Origin: Planctomycetota bacterium | GTDB taxonomy: Bacteria; Planctomycetota; SZUA-567; H5-PLA8 | Length of the DNA: 64,000 nt | NCBI GenBank assembly: GCA_027493525.1 | Contig: JAOSKN010000001.1 | Location: 1,736,001-1,800,000 of the forward strand | Direction of reading: 5' to 3' | Shown: in pieces, positions 35,479-45,612 of the stretch | How positions within the stretch are numbered: position 1 is the first letter of the stretch | Layout of the letters: the number at the start of each line of letters is the position of its first letter | Notes under the pieces: model-generated | Told to the model about the DNA's origin: nothing | The model's database searches: none | The model's input: the letters and a program-made list of their open reading frames with translations, nothing else | Translations under genes and position numbers: made by a program

Positions 35479-37556
35479 ATGTTCCGCTACGCCGGCACGA
35501 TCTTCCTGAGCGCGTTCCTGCTGTTCCAGGTCCAGCCGATGATCGCGAAGTTCATTCTGCCCTGGTTCGGGGGCGGGCCGGCGATCTGGACCACCTGCCT
35601 GCTCTTCTTCCAGGTCGCGCTGCTGCTGGGGTACGCCTATGCGCACGGCCTAAGCGCGCGCCTGGCTCCGCGGAACCAGGCGCTCGTCCATCTCGTCCTG
35701 CTCGGCCTGGCGATCCTGTGGCTCCCGATCGTGCCCAACGAGGCCTGGAAGCCGCATGGCGCGGAGCCGCCGACCTGGCGCATCCTGGCGCTGCTGGGCG
35801 CGACGATCGGCATGCCGTATTTCGTGCTCTCCTCGACCGCGCCGCTGCTCCAGCGCTGGTTCAGCCTCGCGCTTCCCGGCCGCTCCCCGTACCGGCTCTA
35901 CGCCCTGTCCAATGCCGGTTCGCTGCTGGCGCTCGGGAGCTACCCGTTCCTGGTGGAGCCGCACCTGAACCTGCGCGCGCAGGCGCTGGCCTGGTCGGCG
36001 GGCTTCGGGCTGTACGTCGCCGGGGGGCTGTGGTGCGCCTGGCAGATCCAGAAACTCGACCCGCGCGACGCCGCCGCGGCCCTGGCCGCCGCGCCGGAGG
36101 AGGAAGGCCCGCGCCCCGAGCCGGGCCGGCCGGACCTGCTGCTCTGGATCGGCCTCGCCGCGTTCCCTTCGCTGCTGCTCCTGGCCGTCACCAATCAGAT
36201 GACGCAGGAGGTCACGCCGGTGCCCTTCCTGTGGGTGCTGCCGCTGGCGCTGTACTTGCTGAGCTTCATCGTCTGCTTCGACCATCCGAAGTGGTATCGG
36301 CGCGAGGTCTGGGGCGCGCTCTTCGCCGCGCTGATAGGCCTGACGGGGTACGCGGTCTACAAGGGCGTGCACCTGGAGTTCCGCTATCAGGTCGCGATCT
36401 ACGCCGGGGTGGTCTTCGCGGCCGCGATGTGCTGCCACGGGGAACTGGTCCGCGCGCGGCCGCGCGCCGACCAGCTTACGATCTACTACCTCGCCATCGC
36501 CGCCGGGGGGCGCTGGGCGGGATTTTCGTCGCGCTGGTCGCGCCGCGGATTTTCCACACCTTCCTCGAACTCCAGGTGGGGCTCATCGGCTGCGCGGTCC
36601 TCGCCGGATTGGCCGTGCTGCGCGACCGTAAAAACTGGCCCCGCTGGTACGCCTTCGTCTGGCCCACGCCGATCCTGGCCTTCTGCGCCGCGCTGGGCGC
36701 CGCCGTCTACTACGGCCTTAAGGAGGACGTTACGGTGGTGGACTGCCGGCGCAATTTCTACGGGGTCCTGCGCGTGCTCGAGGAGTCCGACGACCACGGC
36801 GCGTACAAGTCGCTCGAACATGGCCGCATCCGGCACGGCGTCCAGTATCTGGATGCCGAGCACCGCGGCGCGCCGACGTCTTATTACGTCCCAAACAGCG
36901 GCGTCGGACTGGCGCTGCGCTTCCACCCGCGCCGCGAGGGGCTCACCGGGGAGGCTTCCCTCAAGATCGGCGTGATCGGCCTCGGCGCCGGCACCCTCGC
37001 CGCCTACGGGCGCAAGGGCGACGTGCTGCGCTTTTACGAGATCGACCCGAAGGCCGTCGAGATGTCCGGCCGGCATTTCAGCTACTGCCGCGATACGCCC
37101 GCGCGCGTGAACCTCGTGCTCGGCGACGCGCGCGTGATGCTCGAACGCGAGCGCAACGAAGGCCAGGCGCAGGGCTTCGACGTCCTCGCCGTGGACGCCT
37201 TCTCCAGCGACGCGATTCCCATGCACCTGCTCACGCGCGAGTGCTTCGACCTGTATTGGGAACACCTCCAGCCGGACGGCGTCCTCTGCGTGCACGTCTC
37301 CAACCGCTTCCTCGAGCTGAAGCCGCTCGTCGAGGGCCTCGCCCTGGGCCGCGGCTTTCATGCGCTGTACGTGGACAACGACGAGGACGACGTGATCGGC
37401 GCCGATCCCAACGGCTGGATGCTCGTCACGCGCAACCGCGCGTTCCTCGAGGCCCCCGAGGTCAAGCGCCTGGAATCGAAGTGGGAGCGGCCCAAGCCCA
37501 TGCCCGAGCCCTGGACGGACGATTACGCGAGCCTCTTCTCGGTCCTCAAGAGCTGA
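35479..37556 (+). CDS. Membrane-spermidine synthase-like fusion (copy 2), frameshift at G6 run 36505-36510
   Basis: Tandem paralog of the preceding gene with the same layout. The first frame runs from 35479 to residue ~343 (YYLAIAAGG); one missing G in the run 36505-36510 breaks it, after which sense sequence resumes (ALGGIFVALVAPRIF). That segment, VIGLGAGTLAAYG, FYEIDPKAV and VDAFSSDAIP match copy 1. The corrected length is about 692 aa. The last 11 nt overlap the convergent MauE-like gene. An assembly deletion in the homopolymer is likeliest. Confidence 0.8.
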
Positions 37557-38007
37557 GCGCCGGCGCTTTTTCCTTCCCGGCGAGCCGGACGATCGCCGCG
37601 GCCGCGCCGAAACAACCCGCCTCGAGCACCAGCGTGGGCAGGCCGGCCCGCGCGGCCGATTCCGTCCCGAAGCAGCCGCAGGAGATGTCCAGGCCCCGCG
37701 CCAGCGCCGAGACCACCGCGGCGGCGAAGACGGCCATCAGCGCGGCGCTCACGAGCGCGGCGGGGCGGACCCACAGGCCCAGCGCCAGCGCCAGCCCGCA
37801 GACCAGCTCCAGCCACGGCAGCGTCACCGCCAGCGCCTGGCTGGCCTGCGCCGGGAGCAGCCGGTACTGCGCGATCTGCCGCGCGAAGGCGTGCGGATCG
37901 CCGAGCTTCGACAACCCGGCGTACGCGAGCACCCCGCCCAGCGCGAGGCAGAGGATCACGCGCGGGAGGGGACGCGCGGGTTGCGCCGGAGAGCCCGGGT
38001 TGCTCAT
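37546..38007 (-). CDS. MauE/DoxX-family membrane protein
   Basis: 153 aa with four membrane helices (about 17-34, 55-80, 84-105, 122-143). The FARQIAQYRLLPAQ loop and the DISCGCFG motif are typical of MauE-like/DoxX proteins associated with disulfide or methylamine-dehydrogenase maturation. The paired Cys in SCGCFG suggests a redox role. Its 3-prime end overlaps copy 2 of the spermidine synthase-like fusion; no mau genes are nearby. Confidence 0.8.
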   Translation of the reverse strand: MSNPGSPAQPARPLPRVILCLALGGVLAYAGLSKLGDPHAFARQIAQYRLLPAQASQALAVTLPWLELVCGLALALGLWVRPAALVSAALMAVFAAAVVSALARGLDISCGCFGTESAARAGLPTLVLEAGCFGAAAAIVRLAGKEKAPALSS

Positions 38008-38219
38008 GACCGCGGATTCTAATCGAATCGAGAAATGCGGCTTTGGCTTTCTCTGTCATCCCATCTTGAACATCGTGCTTCAAATCGGCCTCCCGGTGCG
38101 CGGCGCCAATCCCGCACTCTTCACCCCAACATCACGCGATCCTTACGCTTGCGCGGTAGCGTGTCCACCGCTTCCGCGATGGGCCCGGGGATTGCGCGCG
38201 GCAGGGGGTGGCTTGAGAC

Positions 38220-39626
38220 ATGGATATGCTGGATTACGACCTGCTCGTCATCGGCTCGGGGCCCGCGGGGCATAAGGCCGCGATCCAGGCGTCCAAGCTG
38301 GGCAAGCGCGTGGCGGTGGTGGAGCGCAAGACGACCGTCGGCGGCGTCTGCATCAACACCGGCACCATCCCCAGCAAGACGCTGCGCGAGGCGGCGCTGC
38401 GCCTGAGCGGCTACCGCGACCGGGACCTGTACGGCGCTTCCTATTCGGTCAAGCAGCACATCACGATGAAGGACCTGCTCTATCGCGTCGAGCAGGTGAT
38501 CCAGAACGAGATCGACGTCTCGCGCCATCAGCTTATGCGCAACGGCGTCCACATCCTCGCCGCGCAGGCCTCGTTCCTGGATCCCAACACGGTGCGGCTC
38601 GATTACGTGGACGGCTCGGGGCGCCAGGAGGTACGCGCCTCGAACATTGTCATCGCGGTGGGCGCCACGACGACGCGCGACCCGCACGTGCCCTACGACG
38701 GCCAGAATATCTTTCTCAGCGACGACCTGCTCAAGCTGGAGAAGCTCCCGCGCACCCTGGCGGTGATCGGCGGCGGCGTGATCGGCCTCGAGTACGCCTG
38801 CATCTTCGCCGCGCTGGGCGTGCGCGTCACGCTCATCGACAAGTACAAGCAGCTTCTGCCGTTCGTCGACCGCGAGATCATGGACGCCCTGGTCTATCAC
38901 CTCCGAGACTGCCGCGCGACGATGCGCCTGGGCGAGACCGTCAAGGGGCTCGAACTGGCCAACGACGACCAGGGCCGCCGCGTGCGCATCCACCTCGACA
39001 GCGGCAAGGAGATCTCCACCGAAAAGGCGCTCTACAGCATCGGCCGCACCGGGGCGACGGCCGAACTGAACCTCCAGGCCGCGGGGCTGGAGGCCGATGC
39101 GCGCGGGAGGCTCAAGGTCAACGAGCACTACCAGACCGCCGTGCCGCACATCTACGCCGTCGGAGACGTGATCGGCTTCCCCGCGCTGGCCAGCACCAGC
39201 ATGGAGCAGGGGCGCATGGCCGCCTGCCACGCCTTTGGCGTCCCCACGCACAGCCTCCCCGAACTCTTCCCCTTCGGCATCTTCACCGTGCCGGGCATCT
39301 CCATGGTCGGCAAGACCGAGGAGCAACTCACCGAACTGGGCGTGCCCTACGAGATCGGCGTCGCGCACTACAAGGAGATCGCGCGCGGGCAGATCCTCGG
39401 CGACCGCACCGGCCTGCTCAAGCTGATCTTCCACCTGGAGACGCGCAAGGTCCTCGGCGTGCACATCATCGGCAAGGAAGCCGCCGAACTCGTCCACATC
39501 GGGCAGGCCGTGATGGCTCTCGGCGGGACCGTCGACTACTTCATCGACACCGTCTTCAATTTCCCCACGCTTGCCGAGTGCTACAAGACCGCGGCCTTCA
39601 ACGGAGTCAACCGGCTCGGGCACTGA
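38220..39626 (+). CDS. sthA: Soluble pyridine nucleotide transhydrogenase (SthA-like)
   Basis: 468 aa. FAD motif VIGSGPAGHKAAIQA (about 9-23); the redox region reads GGVCINTGTIPSKTLREA, where only one Cys remains, as in SthA, so it is not a classical disulfide reductase such as lipoamide dehydrogenase. Second Rossmann motif VIGGGVIGLEYACIFAALG, the GRTG and YAVGDVIGFPALAST segments, and a C-terminal dimer domain. It should equilibrate NADPH + NAD with NADP + NADH. Single gene, about 210 bp from the MauE-like gene start. Confidence 0.88.
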   Translation: MDMLDYDLLVIGSGPAGHKAAIQASKLGKRVAVVERKTTVGGVCINTGTIPSKTLREAALRLSGYRDRDLYGASYSVKQHITMKDLLYRVEQVIQNEIDVSRHQLMRNGVHILAAQASFLDPNTVRLDYVDGSGRQEVRASNIVIAVGATTTRDPHVPYDGQNIFLSDDLLKLEKLPRTLAVIGGGVIGLEYACIFAALGVRVTLIDKYKQLLPFVDREIMDALVYHLRDCRATMRLGETVKGLELANDDQGRRVRIHLDSGKEISTEKALYSIGRTGATAELNLQAAGLEADARGRLKVNEHYQTAVPHIYAVGDVIGFPALASTSMEQGRMAACHAFGVPTHSLPELFPFGIFTVPGISMVGKTEEQLTELGVPYEIGVAHYKEIARGQILGDRTGLLKLIFHLETRKVLGVHIIGKEAAELVHIGQAVMALGGTVDYFIDTVFNFPTLAECYKTAAFNGVNRLGH

Positions 39627-39847
39627 AAAACGCGGCCTTGATCTCGCGGTTCGTGGAAGACGTGTGGAAAACGACCGGGAAAGTGTGCGTATAACCCGTC
39701 CATTGAGTTTTTTTTGACCCTTACCTTGTCGGTTCCCGAAACATCTCGCGCTTTGAGCGTACCCAAGACCCGATCCAGTCGTTACACTGCCTGCGAGTCC
39801 AAGCCGACTCCTCAACACGCGACGATTTACCCGCCGGGATGCGCGCC

Positions 39848-42800
39848 ATGCCCGATTTCTGCCATCTGCACACCCACACCCAGTATTCGCTCCTCGATGG
39901 CGCTTCGCGGATCAAGGATCTCATCCTGCGCGCGCGGCAGCACAAGCAGCCGGCCGTCGCGATCACCGATCACGGCAGCATGTTCGGCGTCATCGAGTTC
40001 TACAAGGCCTGCAAGGAGGCCAACGCCGCGGCCCAGGAAAAGGGCCTGCCCACGGTCAAACCGATCCTGGGCATGGAAGCCTACGTCGTCCCCGACGGGC
40101 AGAGCCGCACCAAGCGCGAGAAGGTCGACGGCGAGTACGACCACCACTGCCTGCTCTGGGCCGCCGACAACGCCGGCTATAAAAACCTGATGAAGCTCTC
40201 GTCCAAGGCGTACGCCGAGGGCTTCTACATGCACCCGCGGATCGACTTGGAGATTCTCGCCGCGCACCGGCAGGGGCTCATCGCCAGCAGCGGCTGCCTG
40301 GGCAGCGAGGTTCCCAACGCGATCCTGCACAAGGATTACGAGGCCGCGAAGAAGCTCGCCGGCCGCTACATCGAGATCCTCGGCAAGGAGAACTTCTACT
40401 TCGAGCTGCAGAATCAGGCCGGCGAGATCGCCGACCGGCATCCCGGCGACGAGGAGATCCAGAACCTCTACCGCGCGCAGAAGAAGGTCAACGAGGCGAT
40501 CGTGCGTCTCGCCAAGGAACTCGGCGGCAAGCTTATCGCCACCAACGACAGCCACTACACCGACCGCGAGGACGCCGAGGCGCACGACGCGCTGCTCTGC
40601 ATCGGCACCGGCAAGCTCATCTCCGACGCCAACCGCCTGCGCTTCGCCTGCGGCGAGTTCTACCTCAAGAGCAGCGAGGAGATGGCCGCGCTCTTCCGCG
40701 GCCTGCCCGAGGCCCTGGCCAACACGCTGGAGATCGCCGAGCGCTGCAACGTGGAGCTGAAGTTCGGAGAGTACCACTTCCCCAAGTTCCAGATTCCCAA
40801 GGGCCAGAAGGAGGACGCCTACTTCCGCAAGCTCGTCTACGACGGCCTGGAGCGGCGCTACGGCAAGCCGCTGCCCGGCGCCGTCGTCGCGCGCGCCGAC
40901 GAGGAACTGCGCGTGCTGACCAAGATGGGCTTCCTGGGCTACCTGCTGATCGTCTGGGACATCACGCGCACCGCGCGCGAAAAGGGCATTCCCATCGGCC
41001 CCGGCCGCGGCAGCGCCGCCGGGAGCATCGTCTGCTACGGCCTCGGCATCACGAACCTCGACCCGCTCAAGTACAACCTGCTCTTCGAGCGCTTCGTGAA
41101 CGAAGGCCGCAACGAGATGCCCGACATCGACATCGACTTCTGCCCCGCGCGGCGAAGCGAGGTCATCGAGTACGTCCAGGACCGCTACGGCCGCGACAGC
41201 ACCGCCGGCATCATCACTTTCAACACCATGGCCGCCAAGGCCAGCGTCCGCGACCTGGGGCGCGTGATGGATTGGCCGCTGCCGGAGGTGGACAAGGTCG
41301 CCAAGATGATCCCCGCGCTGCCGGGCAAGAAGGTCACGCTCCAGCCGCGCGCGGGCGACGACGACGCCGTACATGTCGTCGACGACGAACCGGACCTGAA
41401 GAACCTTTACGAGAGCGACGGGCGCACGCGCAACCTGATCGATCTCGCCCGCCGCATCGAGGGCCTCGCGCGCAACCCCGGCCGCCACGCCGCGGGCCTC
41501 GTCATCGCCGACAAGGACATCACCGAGTACCTGCCGCTCTACAAGGACAAGGACGACGCGCTGCTCACGCAGTACGAGATGTCGCACATCGACAGCGTCG
41601 GCCTGCTCAAGATCGACATCCTGGGCCTGCAGAACCTGACGATCCTCGAGCGCGCCGTGGCTTTCATCAAGCAGCGCCACGGCGTCGAGATCGACCTCGA
41701 CCGCCTCCCGCTCGACGACAAGAAGACCTACGCCATGCTCGCCCGCGGCGAGGCCAAGGGCGTCTTCCAGTTCGAGTCCGACGGCATGGTGCGCATGCTC
41801 GTGGACGCGCGCCCCGACTGCCTCGAGGATCTCATCGCGCTCAACGCCATGTACCGCCCCGGCCCGATGCAGAACATCCCCACCTTCATCAACCGCAAGC
41901 ACGGCCGCGAGCCCATCGACTACCTCGTTCCGCAGCTCGAACCGATCCTGAAGGACACCTACGGCATCATCGTGTATCAGGAACAGGTGATGCAGATCGC
42001 CAACCAGCTTGGCGGTTTCACGCTCTCCGAAGCGGACAGCCTGCGCAAGGCCATGGGCAAGAAGAAGAAGGACCTGATGGAGAAGTACGGCAAGCTCTTC
42101 GTCGAAGGCTGCGGCAAGAACGGCATCGCGAAGGAGAAGGCCCGGGAACTCTACGACCTGATCGCGAAGTTCGCCGAGTACGGCTTCAACAAGTCCCACT
42201 CCGCCGCCTACGCCTTCGTCGCCTACCAGACCGCGTACCTCAAGGCCAACTACACCGCCGAGTACATGGCCGCGCTGCTGAGCCTTAACCAGGGCAGCAC
42301 CGACGACGTCATCGCGTACCTCGAAGAGTGCCGCCGCATGAACCTCGAGGTGCTCGGCCCCGATATCAATACCTCGCACGTCCACTTCGCCATCGCCAGC
42401 GACCGGGAACTCCGCTACTCGCTCGGCGCCATCAAAGGGGTTGGCGAGAAGGCCGTCGAAACGATGGTCCAGGCGCGCGAGGCCGACGGGCCGTTCAAGG
42501 ACCTGCACGACCTCTGCGAGCGCGTCGACACCCGCGCGGTCAACAAGAGCTGCCTCGAAAGTCTCGTCAGGGCCGGCGCTTTCGACTCGCTCAAGGGCGC
42601 CGGCGGGCGCGCGCAGCTCGTCTCGGCTGTCGAGGACGCCATGGCCCACGGCGCCTCGCTGCGCCGCGACCGCGAGGCCGGACAGGGCAACCTCTTCGGC
42701 GGCGACGACGCGGCCGGCGCGCCGCGCAAGCTCCCCGACGTCCCCGAGTGGCCCGAGCCGCAGCGCCTCGAGGAAGAGAAGAAGGTCCTGGGCTTCTACT

Positions 42801-43627
42801 TCTCCGGCCACCCGCTCGCCGACGTGCGCGAGATCGTCGAGGGCCTCTCCTCGCGCTCCTGCCGCAAGCTCGGCGACCTGGAGGACGGCCTGGAAGTCGT
42901 CCTCGGCGCGTACGTCAACGCCGTCCACCCCAAGCAGACGCGCACCAGCGGCGAGAAAATGGCCGTGCTGGACCTCGAAGACTGGGAGAACGGCTCGATG
43001 CAGGCCGTCGTCTTCCCCAAGACCTACGCCAAGTTCCGCGAGCTGATCCAGCCCGACCGCATCCTCTTCTTCCGCGGGAAGATCAAGCACAGCGACCTCA
43101 GCGGCGGCGCGAGCGTGATGGCCGACGAGATCTTCACCGTCGAGGACGCCGTCCGCCGCTACCTCAGCGCGATCGTGATCACGCTCCGTGAGCCGCAGCA
43201 GGCCGCTCCCTCAAACGGCAACGGCAACGGAAAGCACGGCCCGGAGCAGGCCGAAAAGCGCGCCAAGAAGGAGAAGGCGAAGAAGGACGCGCCGGAGTCC
43301 GCGCCGGTGAAAACCGAGGAATCCGGCGAGAGCGCGCGGAAGCTTTTCGCGCAGCGCTTAGAGACGCTGGCCGAACTGGTCCAGGCGCATCCCGGGCGCA
43401 ACCCGGTCTGGTTCCAGCTCGACGTGACCGTGGGCGGCGCGACGCCGGCTTCGGTGATCGTCCAGCCGAACGAGAAGGTCCGCGTGCGCCCCAGCCCGGA
43501 ACTCTTCGCCGGTTTCCGCTCGCTCCTGCCGCGCGGCAGCCTGCGCGTGATCGGCGAAGGCACCAAGCCCCGCCGCGCGCCGGAGCCCGCCTGGAAGCGC
43601 TTTGCCAACGGCAACGGCCGGCACTGA
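39848..43627 (+). CDS. dnaE: DNA polymerase III alpha subunit
   Basis: 1259 aa from ATG 39848, or 1262 from 39839. N-terminal PHP domain (FCHLHTHTQYSLLDGASR, with ITDHGSM), polymerase palm with the DIDIDF catalytic aspartates (PDIDIDFCPARR, about residue 428) and GRGSAAGS, beta-clamp-facing finger region, HhH and OB-fold (VVLGAYVNAVHPKQTRTSG, VLDLEDWENGSMQAVVF). A Lys/Glu-rich insert (about residues 1120-1165) precedes a short C-terminal domain. The essential replicative polymerase; full length with no intein. An 8-T run at 39708-39717 lies in the otherwise plain gap upstream. Confidence 0.96.
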   Translation: MPDFCHLHTHTQYSLLDGASRIKDLILRARQHKQPAVAITDHGSMFGVIEFYKACKEANAAAQEKGLPTVKPILGMEAYVVPDGQSRTKREKVDGEYDHHCLLWAADNAGYKNLMKLSSKAYAEGFYMHPRIDLEILAAHRQGLIASSGCLGSEVPNAILHKDYEAAKKLAGRYIEILGKENFYFELQNQAGEIADRHPGDEEIQNLYRAQKKVNEAIVRLAKELGGKLIATNDSHYTDREDAEAHDALLCIGTGKLISDANRLRFACGEFYLKSSEEMAALFRGLPEALANTLEIAERCNVELKFGEYHFPKFQIPKGQKEDAYFRKLVYDGLERRYGKPLPGAVVARADEELRVLTKMGFLGYLLIVWDITRTAREKGIPIGPGRGSAAGSIVCYGLGITNLDPLKYNLLFERFVNEGRNEMPDIDIDFCPARRSEVIEYVQDRYGRDSTAGIITFNTMAAKASVRDLGRVMDWPLPEVDKVAKMIPALPGKKVTLQPRAGDDDAVHVVDDEPDLKNLYESDGRTRNLIDLARRIEGLARNPGRHAAGLVIADKDITEYLPLYKDKDDALLTQYEMSHIDSVGLLKIDILGLQNLTILERAVAFIKQRHGVEIDLDRLPLDDKKTYAMLARGEAKGVFQFESDGMVRMLVDARPDCLEDLIALNAMYRPGPMQNIPTFINRKHGREPIDYLVPQLEPILKDTYGIIVYQEQVMQIANQLGGFTLSEADSLRKAMGKKKKDLMEKYGKLFVEGCGKNGIAKEKARELYDLIAKFAEYGFNKSHSAAYAFVAYQTAYLKANYTAEYMAALLSLNQGSTDDVIAYLEECRRMNLEVLGPDINTSHVHFAIASDRELRYSLGAIKGVGEKAVETMVQAREADGPFKDLHDLCERVDTRAVNKSCLESLVRAGAFDSLKGAGGRAQLVSAVEDAMAHGASLRRDREAGQGNLFGGDDAAGAPRKLPDVPEWPEPQRLEEEKKVLGFYFSGHPLADVREIVEGLSSRSCRKLGDLEDGLEVVLGAYVNAVHPKQTRTSGEKMAVLDLEDWENGSMQAVVFPKTYAKFRELIQPDRILFFRGKIKHSDLSGGASVMADEIFTVEDAVRRYLSAIVITLREPQQAAPSNGNGNGKHGPEQAEKRAKKEKAKKDAPESAPVKTEESGESARKLFAQRLETLAELVQAHPGRNPVWFQLDVTVGGATPASVIVQPNEKVRVRPSPELFAGFRSLLPRGSLRVIGEGTKPRRAPEPAWKRFANGNGRH

Positions 43628-43727
43628 TCCATAGCGCCCGCCTACATTTCGTATCGCGGGCATCTCGGCAGCAGGCAGCTCTATTGCATATACCTGTGCT
43701 CTTACACGCGTACGGAACATCCGCCCC

Positions 43728-44534
43728 CTACGGCTTCCGCTCCGTCTCCTTCTTCCGCAGTTCGCGCGGACTCACCCCGTACGCCCGCCGGAACGCGCGC
43801 GAGAAATAAAACGGGTTCTCGTACCCGCACGCCTCGGCGATCTCCTTGACGCGCTCCCCGCCCCCCAGCAGCAGCTCCCGCGCCGCCTGCATGCGCCGGC
43901 GCTCCATGTACTGGTGCGGCGTCTGCCCGAAGGCCGCGCCGAAGCGGCGATGAAAGTGCACGGGGCTCAGGTGAACCTGCGCGGCGACCCTCTTCAGCTT
44001 CGGGTTCTCGCGGAAATGCGCGTCCATGTACGCCACCGCCGGCTCCAGCGCCTGCATCGCGCGCCGCGCCGTGAGCGTCGCCTCCAGATCGGCGCGTTGC
44101 TCAAGCATCTCCGCCAGCAGCATGTGCAGCAGCGCGCGCACGCGCAGCCCCAGCGTCTCCATCCGGCCCTCAAAATACTGCGGCAGCTTGCCGTAGACCG
44201 GCTCCCACGCCTGCCACCTGCGCAGCGGCCATTCGTAGAGCGGCAGGCGGCCGAGGCGGAAGTCGAGCAGCGGCGAGAGCGGCCGGAAGTGCAGCCAGTA
44301 CAGCTCCAGCCGCCGCGCGCAGGCACGCCCGACCGGCTGATGTCCGGGGACGAAGTAGATTCGCGCCGCGCGCAGGTCGTGCCCGTGCCCGGAGACCTCC
44401 AGCGCCGCGCGGCCCTTCAGCGTAAAGTAAAATCGGTGCTCATAGATCGTCTCGGGAGCCTTCGTCTCCCAGGTCGGAGTGCATACATAATATCCTCCTT
44501 TGTCTAGGCTTAGATCGTAATTGGACTCCAGCAT
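43728..44534 (-). CDS. AraC-family transcriptional regulator
   Basis: 268 aa. N-terminal cupin-like sensor (YEHRFYFTLKGRAALEVSGHGHDL, YFVPGHQPV), then two helix-turn-helix motifs of AraC type: LKRVAAQVHLSPVHFHRRFGAAFG and VKEIAEACGYENPFYFSRAFRRAYG, ending GVSPRELRKK. It is divergent from the PhyH-type oxygenase gene at 44654, with 119 bp between starts, so it likely controls that gene, probably in response to a sugar or related ligand. Confidence 0.9.
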   Translation of the reverse strand: MLESNYDLSLDKGGYYVCTPTWETKAPETIYEHRFYFTLKGRAALEVSGHGHDLRAARIYFVPGHQPVGRACARRLELYWLHFRPLSPLLDFRLGRLPLYEWPLRRWQAWEPVYGKLPQYFEGRMETLGLRVRALLHMLLAEMLEQRADLEATLTARRAMQALEPAVAYMDAHFRENPKLKRVAAQVHLSPVHFHRRFGAAFGQTPHQYMERRRMQAARELLLGGGERVKEIAEACGYENPFYFSRAFRRAYGVSPRELRKKETERKP

Positions 44535-44561
44535 GGCGCGGCGCCTCCAAGCCCCTCTGAT

Positions 44562-44576
44562 AAGATCGTGTATCTT
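44562..44576. promoter_or_regulatory. Inverted repeat AAGAT-N5-ATCTT between AraC and PhyH genes
   Basis: A perfect 5-bp inverted repeat spaced by CGTGT, in the divergent intergenic region. An AGATCGT direct repeat also occurs at about 44512 and 44563. These are candidate operator half-sites for the adjacent AraC regulator, by position only. Confidence 0.3.
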
Positions 44577-44653
44577 TTAGCGCGGTTCGTTCATGGCGCA
44601 AGCCGGCGTCCAAGGGGTACGTTTCGGGCAACCTGGAACCCGAGGAGCCCGCC

Positions 44654-45490
44654 ATGCAAGCCGCCGCCGCCGCGAACAAGAGCGTCCAGCCCGATTGGCT
44701 CGCCGAACTCGACCGCGAACTGCGCTTCCATCCGATCACAAATCGCGCGCCGAAGACCCTCTCGCTTGAGCAGGTCGAGGCCTTCAACCGCGACGGCTGC
44801 CTCGCGCCGCTCGACGTCTTCAACGCCAGTGAGATCGCCGTCCACCGCGCGTACTTCGACGGCCTGCTCGAGCGCGTCCGCGCCGAGGGCAAGGACAGCT
44901 ACTCGATCAACGGCTGGCACGCCAAGTGCCCCGGCATCTGGGATCTCGTCACCGAGCCGCGCATCGTCGCGATCGCCCGCGACCTGCTGGGCGAGGACGT
45001 CGTCTGCTGGGGCACGCACTACTTCTGCAAGCTCCCACGCGACGGGAAGGCCGTGAGCTGGCATCAGGACGCCGAGTATTGGCCGTTCTCGCAGAGCCGC
45101 ACCGTCACCGTCTGGCTGGCCCTCGACGACGCCGACCCCGGCAATGGCTGCATGCAGGTCCTCCCCGGCAGCCACCTGCACGGCGAACTCGAGCACGGGC
45201 GCAGCGGCGAGGACGAACGGAACGTGTTGTGGCTCACCGCGCAAGGCGTCGAGCGCTTCGGCGCGCCGCGCGACGTGGCCCTCAAGGCCGGCCAGATCAG
45301 CATCCACTCCGACCTGACCCTGCACAGCAGCCCGCCGAACCCCTCCGAGCGCCGCCGCTGCGGCCTCACCCTGCGCTACGTCCCGGCCGAAGTCGTCCCG
45401 TACCGCGGCTGGGGCGCCAACGCCATTCGTGTATCGGGCGAAGACCGCAAGGGCCTATGGGGGAACCGGCCGCGGCCGGCGGAACTGTAA
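44654..45490 (+). CDS. Phytanoyl-CoA dioxygenase (PhyH)-family oxygenase A
   Basis: 278 aa. Fe(II)/2-oxoglutarate oxygenase double-stranded beta-helix with the HxD motif in WHQDAEYW, the distal His in TLHSSPPN and the 2OG-binding Arg in RRRCGLTLRY; VWLALDDAD and MQVLPGSH are typical of the PhyH family. Substrate unknown: family members hydroxylate lipids, amino-acid derivatives or natural products. GAGGAGCCC precedes the ATG. Divergent from the AraC gene, convergent with the MDR gene. A heptamer array starts in its last codons. Confidence 0.85.
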   Translation: MQAAAAANKSVQPDWLAELDRELRFHPITNRAPKTLSLEQVEAFNRDGCLAPLDVFNASEIAVHRAYFDGLLERVRAEGKDSYSINGWHAKCPGIWDLVTEPRIVAIARDLLGEDVVCWGTHYFCKLPRDGKAVSWHQDAEYWPFSQSRTVTVWLALDDADPGNGCMQVLPGSHLHGELEHGRSGEDERNVLWLTAQGVERFGAPRDVALKAGQISIHSDLTLHSSPPNPSERRRCGLTLRYVPAEVVPYRGWGANAIRVSGEDRKGLWGNRPRPAEL

Positions 45491-45560
45491 ACTGTAAACT
45501 GTAATCTGTAATCTGTAATCTGTGATCTGTGATCTGTGATCTGTGATCTGTGATCTGTGA
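45484..45560. repeat. Degenerate heptamer array, 11 units, at the PhyH stop codon
   Basis: Three ACTGTAA, two TCTGTAA and six TCTGTGA units in direct succession. The first unit contains the stop codon (TAA at 45488-45490) of the oxygenase gene. About 35 bp later (around 45595-45608) the reverse complement TTACAGATCACAG occurs, so the transcript could form a hairpin between two convergent genes. One of five arrays with the same period. Confidence 0.93.
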
Positions 45561-45612
45561 TCGAACGTGCTAAGGCGTGAAATTGCTGCCGTTACAGGTT
45601 ACAGATCACAGC

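Noticed and set aside
38220-39626. Dihydrolipoamide dehydrogenase identity
   Set aside because: Only one Cys remains in the redox motif (CINTGT), which fits SthA and not a disulfide reductase.
39827-43090. Antisense open frame of over 1000 codons opposite dnaE
   Set aside because: Shadow of dnaE codon bias; Val/Leu/Gly-rich with no domain.
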